Part shown: in pieces, positions 9,794 to 19,970 of the stretch
How the letters are laid out: every line of letters begins with the position of its first letter
Position numbering within the stretch: the stretch's first letter is position 1
Source: Alistipes montrealensis
GTDB lineage: Bacteria; Bacteroidota; Bacteroidia; Bacteroidales; Rikenellaceae
Direction of reading: 5' to 3'
Assembly: GCF_018362775.1 (NCBI RefSeq)
Contig: NZ_JAGYXY010000002.1
Span: 302,769-366,768 of the forward strand
DNA: 64,000 nucleotides
Notes under the pieces: generated by a model
The model's input: only the letters and a program-made list of their open reading frames with translations
Told to the model about the DNA's origin: nothing
Databases searched by the model: none
Made by a program: the position numbers and the translations under genes

Positions 9794-12700
9794 TTAGAAT
9801 TTAAGTTTTAATTCTGCGCCGAAATAAATATCGGTATTCACACGCTTGTAAGTTCCTGTACTCTTCAGTAACATTTTGGGATGCGAATCCGTAAAGTTGT
9901 TGGCATAGAATGAAATCTGTGCAACCCGACCGATCTCTTTCGTGACACGGAGATTGGCCATGAAATAAGGCTTGAATGAGTTTTCAATAAAGGTAGTAGT
10001 CGTACTGGCAGTCTGAAGATATTCCCGATAAGCCGCCCCATAAGTGGGGTCGTTGTACAAATCCCGATTGAAAGGCAACACCTGACCGCCAGAGTTCATG
10101 TAGAAATCGGGGTCTCTGTAAATCATCTTACCGTTCGTTCCGTTCGAAAAATCGCCATAAACGGGATTCCCGCTGTCATCGAGAATGTAAATACCGTCAG
10201 CCTGGAGATTTCGAGTCCGGTTGAGCCATACGCACTGAATCGTCAGCGTCGTGATCAGGCGCAACTTCGGAATATGCGTGATCAGATTGATATTGGAATT
10301 GAATCGGGTGTACACCGAGCCGGAAGAAGCGGACTTGCCGCCATAATAGGCACCCAGGAACGGATTGTAGATATTTTTACCGTCGGAGGGCACTTTTACC
10401 GTAGAATAAGTATCGTACAACAGCACACCCTCGCCCTCTTTCTGGGTCATGGTCATATATGCTCCGTTGACGACGACCGAAGTCCGGACCGGACGAATCT
10501 GGCCGAAATCGAACGTATACTCGACACCCCATTTATCGTATTTACCGTCATTGGCCGGTTTTTTGACGGATGCCGTATTGAATATTTTCTCATCCCGATA
10601 AGGAAGCGGAACACCTCCCACGCCCAGGACCTTTTGTCCCGGGTTATTCGGATCGTCCATATAAACCGGGGCTTCTGTTCCTTTATAGGTCTCATACTCC
10701 CGGAACGACACGATTTGCGGAGTCATACGAAGGGTATAACCGTTACGCATCTTCTCATTATAATATGTAACACCTCCCTTGATACCAAACATCTCGAAAT
10801 CGAGACCTACCTCAAGGTTCTTGCTGTACTGCATCTTCAGGTCACGGTTGATCATATCGGACTGCGGAGTTACGAACGTAGTCCATGCCGCCATGGGACC
10901 CGTTTCAGACGTTCCGCCCCAACTGAACGAAACCCGGTCAATATACACCGGAAAAGGATAAAGCAACCGTAAGGCCGGCAGCGTGGTCTGAATACCCCAG
11001 CCGCCGCGGATACTGAGCTCACGAACTTTTTTCGGGGCCCGGTTGCTGATGATTGTATATTTGGCGTTGAAACGCGGATCAACAGCCCAGTTATCGTTCA
11101 ACTGATCCGTCGCCATATAGGTGAAACGCCCGCCTGCCTGCAACGTAAGCGACGTTTTTCCGATCGGAAGCGTCGCTTTTTCTTCGGCAAAGACAGCCAC
11201 CTGATTCAGGAAAGGAATATCGCTGAACGGTTCCGGACGGAATGACATGGGGCGCACGCCCTCGTAATACTGACCCTTGCCCGTATTTCCCGAATTATTC
11301 CATTCGACACCGAGCATCGCCTTGTTGTAAACCTTGCCGTAACGTCCCGAAAGTTCGGCTACCATTTTAGCCGTCGTGTAATAAGCCATACTCAGATTCC
11401 GAATATCGCTCAAGTAATTGTCGGGCATAAATTCAGTCAGATACTCCCCGTTTTCCAAAGCTCCGGGGTTGGCGACGCCGAGCGCACTGGGAGCTGTCCG
11501 CTGACGGGCATACTGACGGGTCATCGACGTATTGAGTACATATTTCAACGTCGTAATCCACGATTTATTGAGCAGCCATGAACCATTGAGGTTGATCGAC
11601 AGATTCCGGTCATCGAGTTCCTTGCGTTCCGCCTGCGAGATATTGTCCGGATCTGCCTTCGTTGTGCCGCGCGAAAGGTAGCCGCTCACCTTGGCATTGA
11701 ACTGAAATGGAGTGCGATCACGGTTGAAGGTGTTGGTATAACCCACCGAAAACGTTCCGCGGTCATAAGCTTCTTCCACCGTACGGATATCTTTCATCGC
11801 ATTGGCGTAATCGATCGACGCATTGAGAAACCCCTTGTCGGGGCCCAATGCATAACCTTTGGTCAGCGCCACGGCCTTAGTATCCGGCACGGTCTTCACC
11901 CGGACTTCATAAGGAGTACGACCTTGCTTGGTCTTGACAACGACCGCTCCGGCGCTCATATTACCGTATTCGGCCGACGCCACACCGCGAATAACTTCGA
12001 TCGATTCGATATTGTCGGTCGAAATCGTACGCATGTCGATACCTCGACTCGTTTGCTGCCCGAAAGCAGCAGCTTTTCCACCCATCAGCATTGCGTTATT
12101 ATTCATAACGGCCCCATCGACATAGACACCCACCGAACTCGAGTTGATACTGCTCGCCTCCTTACCGTCCGTCATCGAGTTAGGGAGATCACGGATGCCA
12201 ACGAAATTCGAAGTGGAGTTCGTCAATTCCGGATTCGCGGTCAACACACCCGGCAGCAACTGCATCACGTCCTTGACGGAGGTCGCCTGCAGGTGGTCCA
12301 TCGCCTGACGGTCGATCGTCGACGAGGAGTTGATGCTGCGGCCCCGCTGGGCCGTCACGGTCACGGTGTTCAGTTGCAGGCTCGACTCCTTGAGGCGCAA
12401 TGACAGCGTTCCGATCGAACTGGTGACCGTCACCTTATACGAAAGGGGCTCGTAGCCCAGGCAGGTCGTCTCGATGGTATAGCTGCCGGTAGTCACCGAC
12501 GGCATCCGGAACCGGCCTTTGGCATCGGTCACCACCCACAGTTCGAGCGTCGGGATGGCAACCACACAGCCTGCAATCGGCTGTTTCGTGTTATACTCCG
12601 TCACGGTTCCTTCGATGGAAACCTTCTTCGGAGCCTGGGCCTGCACACCCAGCGGAATGCAGACGCCCGCCAATAAAAGTACTAGTAAAAATTTCTTCAC
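9794..12700 (-). CDS. TonB-dependent receptor with N-terminal carboxypeptidase-regulatory-like domain
   Basis: A 968-residue outer-membrane receptor that imports a ligand using energy passed by TonB-ExbB-ExbD. A signal peptide (residues 1-21) is followed by a carboxypeptidase-regulatory-like domain (about 27-107) and a plug domain with LNTVTVTAQRG at its start and IESIEVIRGVASAEYGN near residues 230-248. The remainder is the barrel, ending ELKLKF. It lacks the SusC pattern and has no SusD beside it. It heads the operon with the DUF4876-type and barrel genes, and a good promoter lies upstream. The ligand is unknown; a metal, cofactor or peptide is as likely as a glycan. Confidence 0.92.
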   Translation of the reverse strand: MKKFLLVLLLAGVCIPLGVQAQAPKKVSIEGTVTEYNTKQPIAGCVVAIPTLELWVVTDAKGRFRMPSVTTGSYTIETTCLGYEPLSYKVTVTSSIGTLSLRLKESSLQLNTVTVTAQRGRSINSSSTIDRQAMDHLQATSVKDVMQLLPGVLTANPELTNSTSNFVGIRDLPNSMTDGKEASSINSSSVGVYVDGAVMNNNAMLMGGKAAAFGQQTSRGIDMRTISTDNIESIEVIRGVASAEYGNMSAGAVVVKTKQGRTPYEVRVKTVPDTKAVALTKGYALGPDKGFLNASIDYANAMKDIRTVEEAYDRGTFSVGYTNTFNRDRTPFQFNAKVSGYLSRGTTKADPDNISQAERKELDDRNLSINLNGSWLLNKSWITTLKYVLNTSMTRQYARQRTAPSALGVANPGALENGEYLTEFMPDNYLSDIRNLSMAYYTTAKMVAELSGRYGKVYNKAMLGVEWNNSGNTGKGQYYEGVRPMSFRPEPFSDIPFLNQVAVFAEEKATLPIGKTSLTLQAGGRFTYMATDQLNDNWAVDPRFNAKYTIISNRAPKKVRELSIRGGWGIQTTLPALRLLYPFPVYIDRVSFSWGGTSETGPMAAWTTFVTPQSDMINRDLKMQYSKNLEVGLDFEMFGIKGGVTYYNEKMRNGYTLRMTPQIVSFREYETYKGTEAPVYMDDPNNPGQKVLGVGGVPLPYRDEKIFNTASVKKPANDGKYDKWGVEYTFDFGQIRPVRTSVVVNGAYMTMTQKEGEGVLLYDTYSTVKVPSDGKNIYNPFLGAYYGGKSASSGSVYTRFNSNINLITHIPKLRLITTLTIQCVWLNRTRNLQADGIYILDDSGNPVYGDFSNGTNGKMIYRDPDFYMNSGGQVLPFNRDLYNDPTYGAAYREYLQTASTTTTFIENSFKPYFMANLRVTKEIGRVAQISFYANNFTDSHPKMLLKSTGTYKRVNTDIYFGAELKLKF

Positions 12701-12749
12701 GGCAAACAGGGTTATGTGAATACTGAGAATGTTGTTCGTTTCTGAGGCA

Positions 12750-12780
12750 CAAAGATACGCGACCGCAAAACGGGCCGCAA
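12750..12780 (-). promoter_or_regulatory. Promoter of the TonB-receptor operon
   Basis: On the minus strand TTG (12778-12780) is separated by 20 bases from TATCTTTG (12750-12757), matching the Bacteroidetes TTTG-N19/20-TAnnTTTG pattern, about 50 bases upstream of the start codon. Confidence 0.7.
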
Positions 12781-12789
12781 TCCCGAATA

Positions 12790-13223
12790 ATGGGGATTTT
12801 TAACGATCAGGGAACATAAAAGCGACTGCCGGCAACTGCACGGCGCAATTGTCGGGTATCGGAAAATACTCGGCTGTCAACAGGGAATACGGCGGCTCCC
12901 GCGGGGGGGGGAACCCGGGCAGGGAGTTCGTCGGCACGATCCGGAACACAAGTCCGTCCGTCTACGGTGCGGTGATTCAATTCACTTTTCCTCATGCCGG
13001 TCTCTTTAATTTACGATGGGTCTTGCGTCGCAAGATAAGAAAAAAACAGCATTCCGGATGCCTTTTCGGGGCATGAATTCACCCTCGGTTACGATCCGGA
13101 CGCATCCGGCGAAATATTGCAAAAGAATTTAACCGTATCCTTCCATTCGGTTTCGATTCGCAACAGACTGACGGGGCCGAAAATTCTTTTTCTCGGACCG
13201 ATTGTACTATGGACGGAAATTAC
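12790..13223. other. Divergent intergenic region without a convincing gene
   Basis: The 558-base gap between the divergent receptor (12700) and barrel protein (13259) holds short open frames on both strands that resemble no protein. It contains a tract of nine G (12903-12911) and a perfect 7-1-7 inverted repeat (13021-13035), followed by an A-rich stretch. These could be regulatory, but nothing shows it directly. Confidence 0.5.
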
Positions 13224-13258
13224 TACCTTGCAACCCATAAACCTTTTCACTCCCCGGT

Positions 13259-15997
13259 TTGGCCCGTTACTTACTCCTGATTCTCGCCCTTCTCGGTTTT
13301 GTCGGCATGCCCTCCGCGCATCCGGCACGAAGCGGTGCACCCCAATCCCGCATGGTTTACGCACAAGTCCTGGGCGGCAGGTCGGCACGCACGACCATTA
13401 TCGTGCAGGACAAACAGACGCGGGACCCGCTGATCGGCGCTACGGTCTCGATCATCAGCAGGAGCGATACGCTGCGGGGCACAACCACTAAAGAAGATTT
13501 CTACCGCATCCTGGCCACCTACCACTGCGACCGTATTTTCCGCGATTCGGTCGATCTGGAAGTCTCTTACGTCGGCTACAAGCCCTTCAAACGGCGCTAC
13601 GGCAAGAACGAGTTCCGGGGCAGTATCGATGTCAAAATGGAGTTCGACGAGCAATCGATCGCCCAAGTCGTGGTCGTCGGGCAGCAGGTCGCCATGGTTT
13701 TCCGGGGCGACACGACGGTCTACAACGCCGGGGCCTTCAAAACCATGGCCGACGACCGTTTCGCGGAACTGCTGAAACAGTTGCCGGGAGTCGAAATCAA
13801 GGACAACAAGATTTACGCCGAAGGACAGGAGGTCAAACGGGTACTCATTGACGGCAAAAACCTCTTCGGAACCCAAACGTCCTATGTCCTCACCGACCTC
13901 GAAGCTTCGGATGTCAAGAGCGTGCGGGTCTACGAAGACCTGAGCCCCACGGCAAAACGCATGGGCGACAACACCGCCGAAAAGGAGAAGGTGATGGATG
14001 TCGAGACCAAGTCGAAGCGCGGGTTCATCCAGGGCGGCAACCTGGAAGCCTCGCTCGGAGCGAGCCTCGAAAAGGACTACTCGGGGCGGCATGAAATCCG
14101 CCACTCCGAGGCCGGGACTTTCTACCGCAACAGCGAGAAGGGCAACCTGCGTCTCGAAGCCTCCAATTCGAAGGACAGCAATCAGCAGGGGGAGACCGCC
14201 TCGTACAACTCGAAAACCACCCCCACCAAACAGACCGACGCCCGTGCGGAGTACACCCTCCGCCGGGGCGACTCGACCAACGTCATGACCACCGTCCGGT
14301 TCGGCCGCAACCGCCAGAGCAGCATCAACCGCTCGCAAACCGAATATTTCCCGACCGAAGCCTACGCCCTGCGCAACGAGGAGAGCGTCAGCGAATCGCT
14401 CTCGAAGTCGCTTTCGACCGAAGTCGCGAATTTCACCAGCATCCAGCGGAAAAAGAATGTGCTCGGCGCCTCAACCTCCTTCTCGATCGACGACGGCTCC
14501 TCGGCAGGACACAACCGCATGAAACAGCAGATCGACGACGAACAAACCCGGACCGACCTCAACAGCAATTCCGACAAACGTGACATCCGGCTCAATCTCT
14601 CCCTCTATTACCAGACACGGATCTCCGAGCGTTCGACGCTGACATTCAGCATCTCGGGCCGGTACAACACCGGCAACCGCGACGGATGGCGTATCGACAC
14701 GACAGCCTTGACACCCGGCCTGCAGGTCAAACTGCGCAACGACGGCGACAGCCGCAGCTATTCGCTCGGCGCCAATGTGGGCTACCGCTACAAACTGGGA
14801 AAGAAGGGTTCGTTCGGCGCATCCTATAACTTCAGCCGCGACTACGACCGGTCGAAACAACTGGCAGTCGATTTCCTCAGCGATCCGCGGGGTGTCATCG
14901 ACACTGTCAACTCCTACAACTATACGAACGACACCTACACGCATAACCTGCAGGCCAACCTTCAATACCGGAACGAGGATTTCTGGATGACGGCCGGACT
15001 GACCGGCACGGTCTACGACATCGCCCGCAGCGAACGGTTCCCGGAAGAAGTGCGTTTCCCGCGGCTGTTCTTCGAGGTGAGCCCCTGGGTCTCCCTCTCG
15101 GTCGGCAAGTCCCGGCGGCGGTTTTCGTTCAACCTCAGCTCCTATCCGCAGATGATTCCGCTCGAATCGCTGCGCTCGACGCTCGACGCCACCAATCCCC
15201 TTGCACTGCAGGCCGGAAATCCCGACCTCAAATTGCAGAACAACCTTTCGGCAACGACGGGATTCCAGTTCACCGATGTCAAGAAAGCCCTCAATTTCAG
15301 CGTGCGGCTCAACGGCAGTTACACCGTCAACTACATCGCCTCGCGGCGCACGCTCTTCCTCGAAGACACCTACCTGCCCCAGTACGATTACACGGCGCAG
15401 AAAGGGGCGCAACTCTCCACGCAGGACAACGTCGGAGGCTGCTACAACATCGGAGGTACGGTCTCCTACTCGCAGCAGGTCAACCCGCTGCGGTCGACCG
15501 TAAACGTCTCGGTGAACTACGGATTCAACCAGACGCCCTACTTCACCGGCGACGACCTCTTCCATTCGCTCCGGCATTCGCTCCGCATCGGTTTCGGGTT
15601 CGACTCGGGCTTTTCGACCAAGGTCAAATTCTCCGTCCGTTCCAACACCTCGATGAGTTCCTACACCACGCAGAAAGAGACCTCGCAGGAGTTGCGCGAA
15701 CAGGTCAACGCCCGCGTCGACCTGCGGTTCGGCAAATATTTCGGCTCGGTCGGTACGCTCTATGAGTTCTACTGCAACAGTCGTTCGCATTCGCTCACGC
15801 GCCATAACGTGATCCTCAACGCCTCGGCCGGGCGTAAATTCGGCAAGGAAAACCGACTGGGCTGTTCGATCGGCGTCATCGACATCCTCAACCGTCCCGA
15901 CTACGCCACCACCAGTTTCGATACCGACTACATCGTCACCTCTTCGACCTCCTACCTGGGCCGTTACGGCTACCTGCGCATCGCCTATACGTTCTGA
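13259..15997 (+). CDS. TonB-receptor-like outer-membrane beta-barrel protein, TTG start
   Basis: A 912-residue protein. An in-frame stop at 13238 leaves TTG at 13259 as the only start giving a full signal peptide (LLLILALLGFVG); the next ATG cuts into it. A carboxypeptidase-regulatory-like region (about 45-135) is followed by a plug-like segment with LLKQLPGVEIKDNKIYAEGQ and VLIDGKNLFG (about 175-208). The barrel ends with RIAYTF. This architecture is common in Bacteroidetes outer-membrane proteins of the TonB-receptor superfamily with unknown ligands. A near-consensus TACCTTG lies about 30 bases upstream. No partner lipoprotein adjoins it. Confidence 0.85.
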   Translation: MARYLLLILALLGFVGMPSAHPARSGAPQSRMVYAQVLGGRSARTTIIVQDKQTRDPLIGATVSIISRSDTLRGTTTKEDFYRILATYHCDRIFRDSVDLEVSYVGYKPFKRRYGKNEFRGSIDVKMEFDEQSIAQVVVVGQQVAMVFRGDTTVYNAGAFKTMADDRFAELLKQLPGVEIKDNKIYAEGQEVKRVLIDGKNLFGTQTSYVLTDLEASDVKSVRVYEDLSPTAKRMGDNTAEKEKVMDVETKSKRGFIQGGNLEASLGASLEKDYSGRHEIRHSEAGTFYRNSEKGNLRLEASNSKDSNQQGETASYNSKTTPTKQTDARAEYTLRRGDSTNVMTTVRFGRNRQSSINRSQTEYFPTEAYALRNEESVSESLSKSLSTEVANFTSIQRKKNVLGASTSFSIDDGSSAGHNRMKQQIDDEQTRTDLNSNSDKRDIRLNLSLYYQTRISERSTLTFSISGRYNTGNRDGWRIDTTALTPGLQVKLRNDGDSRSYSLGANVGYRYKLGKKGSFGASYNFSRDYDRSKQLAVDFLSDPRGVIDTVNSYNYTNDTYTHNLQANLQYRNEDFWMTAGLTGTVYDIARSERFPEEVRFPRLFFEVSPWVSLSVGKSRRRFSFNLSSYPQMIPLESLRSTLDATNPLALQAGNPDLKLQNNLSATTGFQFTDVKKALNFSVRLNGSYTVNYIASRRTLFLEDTYLPQYDYTAQKGAQLSTQDNVGGCYNIGGTVSYSQQVNPLRSTVNVSVNYGFNQTPYFTGDDLFHSLRHSLRIGFGFDSGFSTKVKFSVRSNTSMSSYTTQKETSQELREQVNARVDLRFGKYFGSVGTLYEFYCNSRSHSLTRHNVILNASAGRKFGKENRLGCSIGVIDILNRPDYATTSFDTDYIVTSSTSYLGRYGYLRIAYTF

Positions 15998-16058
15998 TCG
16001 CAACCCACGGAATTACGTTGTTATTTCGGATCATTTCATATAGTTTCGCAGATTTTCG

Positions 16059-16066
16059 TATCTTTG
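16059..16066 (+). promoter_or_regulatory. -7 box of the GH36 gene
   Basis: TATCTTTG matches TAnnTTTG exactly, 23 bases before the chosen ATG at 16090. It also rules against longer upstream starts. The -33 element is weak. Confidence 0.6.
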
Positions 16067-16089
16067 GGCCAGAAACCACTAAAAACACG

Positions 16090-18288
16090 ATGAAAAAACT
16101 ACTGATTCCCCTGATCGCCGCTTTCGCCGCGAACACCGTATCGGCCGCCGCGCCGCCGCAGGTCATCGACATCAGCACCGACAACGTATCGATGGTGCTC
16201 ACCGCCACCCCCGGAGGTGAAGTATATTTCCGCCACTTCGGCGGACGCATCGACGACACGGCGCCGCTCGCCGCTTACAAGAGCAACCGCCGCGGCGACC
16301 ACGGAACCGAAGACCTGGCCTACTCGGCACAAGGAGGCCGCAATTTCCGCGAACCCGCCCTGCGCGTCACCCATGCCAATGGCGATATGAACACCGAACT
16401 GCGCTACGTATCGCACACCTCGAAACAACTCTCCGACAAAAACGTGACGGAGACCGTCGTGAAAATGACCGACTGCTGCCAGGCGCTCGACGTGGAACTG
16501 GTTTTCACGGCCTATGCCAAAGAGAACGTCATCTCGACGCACGCTGTGATCCGCAACCGCGAAAAAGGACCTGTAACGCTGCACAGCTTCTACTCCTCGT
16601 CGCTGCCCCTGAAAGCCGACAAATACCTCCTGACCCACCTCTACGGAGCCTGGGCCCGCGAGGCACAGGTCGACCACACGGTGCTGACCCACGGTTCGAA
16701 AAGCATCGAGTCGACGCGTGAAGTACGCACTACCCACACCGAGAATCCCGCCTTCCTGCTCACGCTGGGCAGCGACACGTTCAGCGAGAACTGCGGCGAG
16801 GTCATCGGCGGAGCGCTGGCCTGGAGCGGCAATTTCCGCCTCAACTTCGAGGTCGACGAATTCGACGCGCTGACCATCCTCGCCGGTGCGAATCCCAACT
16901 CTTCGGCCTACAAACTCCGTCCGGGCGCATCGTTCACCACACCCGAAATGATCTACACCCACTCGTTCTGCGGCGCAGGCGGCGCCTCGCGCAACCTCCA
17001 CGACTGGGCCCGCAACTACGGCGTTTACCGCGGCCACGAGGTTGTTCCGACGCTGCTCAACAGTTGGGAGGGTGCCTATTTCAAATTCGACGCCAAGGTT
17101 CTCAAAGACATGATCGACGACGCAGCCTCGATGGGCCTGGAAATGTTCGTCCTCGACGACGGCTGGTTCGGCAATAAATACCCGCGTAACGACTCCGGCG
17201 CCGGACTGGGCGACTGGCAGGTGAATGCCGCGAAACTGCCCGAAGGCATCGACCACATCGCCTCCTACGCCCATTCGAAGGGACTGAAATTCGGCATCTG
17301 GATCGAACCCGAGATGGTCAACCCCAAGAGCGAACTGGCCGAGAAACACCCCGACTGGATCGTCCGTCCGCCGAAGCGCGAGGCCCCGCAGACCCGCAAC
17401 CAGTGGCTGCTCGACCTTTCGAACCCCAAAGTACAGGATTTCGTATTCGAGGTATTCGACAACACGATGAAACTCTCGGACAAAATCGACTACATCAAGT
17501 GGGACGCCAACCGCAACGCCAACAACGTGGGTTCGGCCTACCTCCCCGCCGACGAACAGTCGCATTTCTGGATCGACTACGCCCAGGGCTTCTACAAGGT
17601 GATGGAACGCATCCGCGCCAAATATCCCGACGTACTGATCCAGGCCTGCGCCTCGGGCGGCGGCCGTGTGGAGTACGGCGCCCTGAAATATTTCGACGAA
17701 GTGTGGACGAGCGACAACACCGAGGCGCTTTCGCGCGCCCGCATCCAGTACGGCACGAGCCTCTTCTACCCGGCTATCGTCATGGGTTCGCACGTCTCGG
17801 CGACGCCCAACCACCAGACGGGCAACATCACGCCCATCAAGTTCCGCTTCGACATGGCCTGCGCCGGACGCCTCGGCATGGAACTCCAGCCCAAACAGAT
17901 GACCGACCAGGAGCGGCAGTTCGCCCGCCGGGCCATCGCCAGCTACAAGGAGTACCGCGACATCGTCATGCAGGGCGACCTCTACCGCATCGGCACGCCC
18001 TACGACAAGAACGGCTGCTACGGCCTGATGTATGTCTCGAAAGATAAAAAGCAGGCCGTCCTGTTCACTTACAGCCTGCAATACCAGGGCCGTTCGCTGA
18101 TCCCGAAATTCCGCCTGCAGGGCCTCGACCCCAAGACGGGTTACACCGTTCGCGAACTCAACGTCGACAAACCCCGCAGTTGGTTCGACGGCAAGACCCT
18201 CAGCGGCGAAATGCTTGCGAATGCCGGCATCAACCCCGCAATGCCGAAGATTTACGACAGTTGCGTATTCCTGCTCACGGCGGAATAA
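16090..18288 (+). CDS. GH36 alpha-galactosidase, exported
   Basis: A 732-residue glycoside hydrolase of family GH36, which releases terminal alpha-galactose from oligosaccharides such as melibiose and raffinose. The chosen ATG begins a signal peptide (MKKLLIPLIAAFAANTVSA); earlier in-frame codons overlap the promoter. The order is an N-terminal beta-sandwich, a barrel with FVLDDGWFG and WIEPEMVN, and a C-terminal beta domain. The expected nucleophile is Asp472 in YIKWDANRN, and the acid/base is Asp542 in WTSDNTEA. Length is normal for bacterial GH36. The gene stands alone between a promoter and a terminator. A related alpha-glycosidase specificity such as alpha-N-acetylgalactosaminidase cannot be excluded. 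Confidence 0.93.
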   Translation: MKKLLIPLIAAFAANTVSAAAPPQVIDISTDNVSMVLTATPGGEVYFRHFGGRIDDTAPLAAYKSNRRGDHGTEDLAYSAQGGRNFREPALRVTHANGDMNTELRYVSHTSKQLSDKNVTETVVKMTDCCQALDVELVFTAYAKENVISTHAVIRNREKGPVTLHSFYSSSLPLKADKYLLTHLYGAWAREAQVDHTVLTHGSKSIESTREVRTTHTENPAFLLTLGSDTFSENCGEVIGGALAWSGNFRLNFEVDEFDALTILAGANPNSSAYKLRPGASFTTPEMIYTHSFCGAGGASRNLHDWARNYGVYRGHEVVPTLLNSWEGAYFKFDAKVLKDMIDDAASMGLEMFVLDDGWFGNKYPRNDSGAGLGDWQVNAAKLPEGIDHIASYAHSKGLKFGIWIEPEMVNPKSELAEKHPDWIVRPPKREAPQTRNQWLLDLSNPKVQDFVFEVFDNTMKLSDKIDYIKWDANRNANNVGSAYLPADEQSHFWIDYAQGFYKVMERIRAKYPDVLIQACASGGGRVEYGALKYFDEVWTSDNTEALSRARIQYGTSLFYPAIVMGSHVSATPNHQTGNITPIKFRFDMACAGRLGMELQPKQMTDQERQFARRAIASYKEYRDIVMQGDLYRIGTPYDKNGCYGLMYVSKDKKQAVLFTYSLQYQGRSLIPKFRLQGLDPKTGYTVRELNVDKPRSWFDGKTLSGEMLANAGINPAMPKIYDSCVFLLTAE

Positions 18289-18310
18289 TCCCGGTTGCAA
18301 TGCGATAAGA

Positions 18311-18345
18311 ACGGGGAGGCTTCGAAAGAAGCCTCCCCGTGTTTT
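18311..18345 (+). terminator. Terminator of the GH36 gene, facing the GH20 gene
   Basis: A 13-bp perfect stem (18311-18323 with 18328-18340) closes a GAAA tetraloop and is followed by GTTTT. It lies between the convergent GH36 and GH20 genes and probably also slows minus-strand transcription. Confidence 0.88.
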
Positions 18346-18364
18346 ATTATCTCTGTCCGTAGCG

Positions 18365-19948
18365 TCACTCGATGCCCCGGAATACAAAATCGGCATACTG
18401 GTATCCCGCACGGTCGTACAGGCCGCGCAGCGTGCCGAGCCGCCGCACGAAATCGTCGTAATCGCGCCCCTCGGGAGCCCACGCCACCTCGGACATGGCC
18501 GCCAGGCGGGGCAGCAGCATGTACTCCGCATGGTCCATCGTGGCGATGTACTCGGTCCAGAGGTTGGCCTGGACGCCGAGGATGTTGCGGGCCTGCGCTT
18601 CATCGAGCCGGTCGAAGGGGTCGTAGCCGTAGAGTTTGCGGATCGGGACGTTACGGCCGATTGCCAGTCGCTCGCCGTTCTTCTCCGGGTCGGAAGTCTG
18701 GTAATAGTCGAGGTAGAAGTAGAACCGCGGGGACATGATCACCCGGTTGCCCGACTTCGCGGCCTTGATTCCGCCCTCCGTACCGCGCCACGACATGACG
18801 ATCGTCGAGGGCGTCACGCCGCCTTCGAGCAGTTCGTCCCAGCCGATCATCTCACGCCCGTGGGCATGCAGCCACTCCTCGATGCGGCACACGAAGTAGC
18901 TCTGGAGGGCGTTCTCGTCCTTCAGCCCTTCCTGCCGCATGCGGCGCTGGCAGTCGGGACACTTTTCCCACCGCACCTTGGGGCACTCGTCGCCGCCTAC
19001 GTGGATATACTTCGACGGGAAGAGTTCGAGCACCTCCGAAAGCACGTTTTCGAGAAACTCGAAAGTCGTCTCGCGGCCCGCACAGAGGACATCGCTGCTG
19101 TAAAACCACGTCGTACGCACCTCGTAAGGCCCCTGCGTACACCCCAGCCACGGATACGACGCCAGCGCGGCCATCGAATGGCCGGGCAGTTCGATCTCGG
19201 GAATCACGTCGATACAGCGCTCCGCGGCATAGGCCACCACCTCACGGATTTCGTCCTGCGTGTAGTAACCGCCGTAGGGCGTGCCGTCGTATTCGTCCGA
19301 GGTCTTGTAATGGCCGATCAGCGTCTCTTTGCGCACCGACCCCACACGCGTCAGTTCGGGATAGCGTTTGATCTCGATGCGCCACCCCTGGTCATCGGTC
19401 AGATGCCAGTGGAAAGTATTGAGTTTGTGAAGCGCCATGATGTCGATGAACCGTTTGACATCCTCCACGGGATAGAAGTACCGTGCCACGTCGAACATCG
19501 CACCGCGGTAGCCGAAAAACGGCTTGTCGCGTACCTCCGCAACGGGGACCCGGCCGCCGCCGATCATCTGGCGCAGGGTCTGCACGCCGTAGAGCACCGC
19601 CCGGGGCGAGCCTCCGCAGATCAACACGCCTTTCGGCGTCGCGCTCAGGGTGTACTCTTCGTCCGGGAACGTACCGTCCAGTTGCAGGTCGATGCCCTTG
19701 TGTACGGGTTTATCCGTCACGACGGGCTTCCGCACCCCGGCATCGGCCAGATAGCCGGCGCACAGCGCAGCAACGGATTGCAGCGACGGGTCGTCGTAAC
19801 CGATCTTGCACCCACGGCCGATGCGGAACGTCCCGTCGCCCGGAACGACCGACACGGGGCGGGGAATGACATGGATTTCAGGCAGCGGGGCTTCGGCGCA
19901 CGCAGCCGAGAGCAGGAGCACGGCGACAAGGATCAGGATTCTTTGCAC
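18365..19948 (-). CDS. GH20 beta-N-acetylhexosaminidase, probable lipoprotein
   Basis: A 527-residue enzyme of family GH20, which removes terminal GlcNAc or GalNAc by substrate-assisted catalysis. The signal segment ends in LLSAAC (Cys17), so it is probably lipid-anchored. A GH20b-like N-terminal domain (about 25-140) precedes the barrel. The diagnostic pair is Asp320-Glu321 in HVGGDECPK; FHWHLTDDQGWR (179-190) and ELPGHS (253-258) are also conserved. It is the last gene in the direction of the phosphoesterase/SusCD operon, 63 bases after the previous stop with a strong hairpin between, so it is probably co-transcribed. Confidence 0.95.
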   Translation of the reverse strand: MQRILILVAVLLLSAACAEAPLPEIHVIPRPVSVVPGDGTFRIGRGCKIGYDDPSLQSVAALCAGYLADAGVRKPVVTDKPVHKGIDLQLDGTFPDEEYTLSATPKGVLICGGSPRAVLYGVQTLRQMIGGGRVPVAEVRDKPFFGYRGAMFDVARYFYPVEDVKRFIDIMALHKLNTFHWHLTDDQGWRIEIKRYPELTRVGSVRKETLIGHYKTSDEYDGTPYGGYYTQDEIREVVAYAAERCIDVIPEIELPGHSMAALASYPWLGCTQGPYEVRTTWFYSSDVLCAGRETTFEFLENVLSEVLELFPSKYIHVGGDECPKVRWEKCPDCQRRMRQEGLKDENALQSYFVCRIEEWLHAHGREMIGWDELLEGGVTPSTIVMSWRGTEGGIKAAKSGNRVIMSPRFYFYLDYYQTSDPEKNGERLAIGRNVPIRKLYGYDPFDRLDEAQARNILGVQANLWTEYIATMDHAEYMLLPRLAAMSEVAWAPEGRDYDDFVRRLGTLRGLYDRAGYQYADFVFRGIE

Positions 19949-19970
19949 AAATTCGGGATTTTATCGTCAG

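Noticed and set aside
12807..13388. Short open frames in the divergent gap before the TTG-start barrel gene
   Set aside because: No start context, no conserved motifs, and they overlap predicted promoters.
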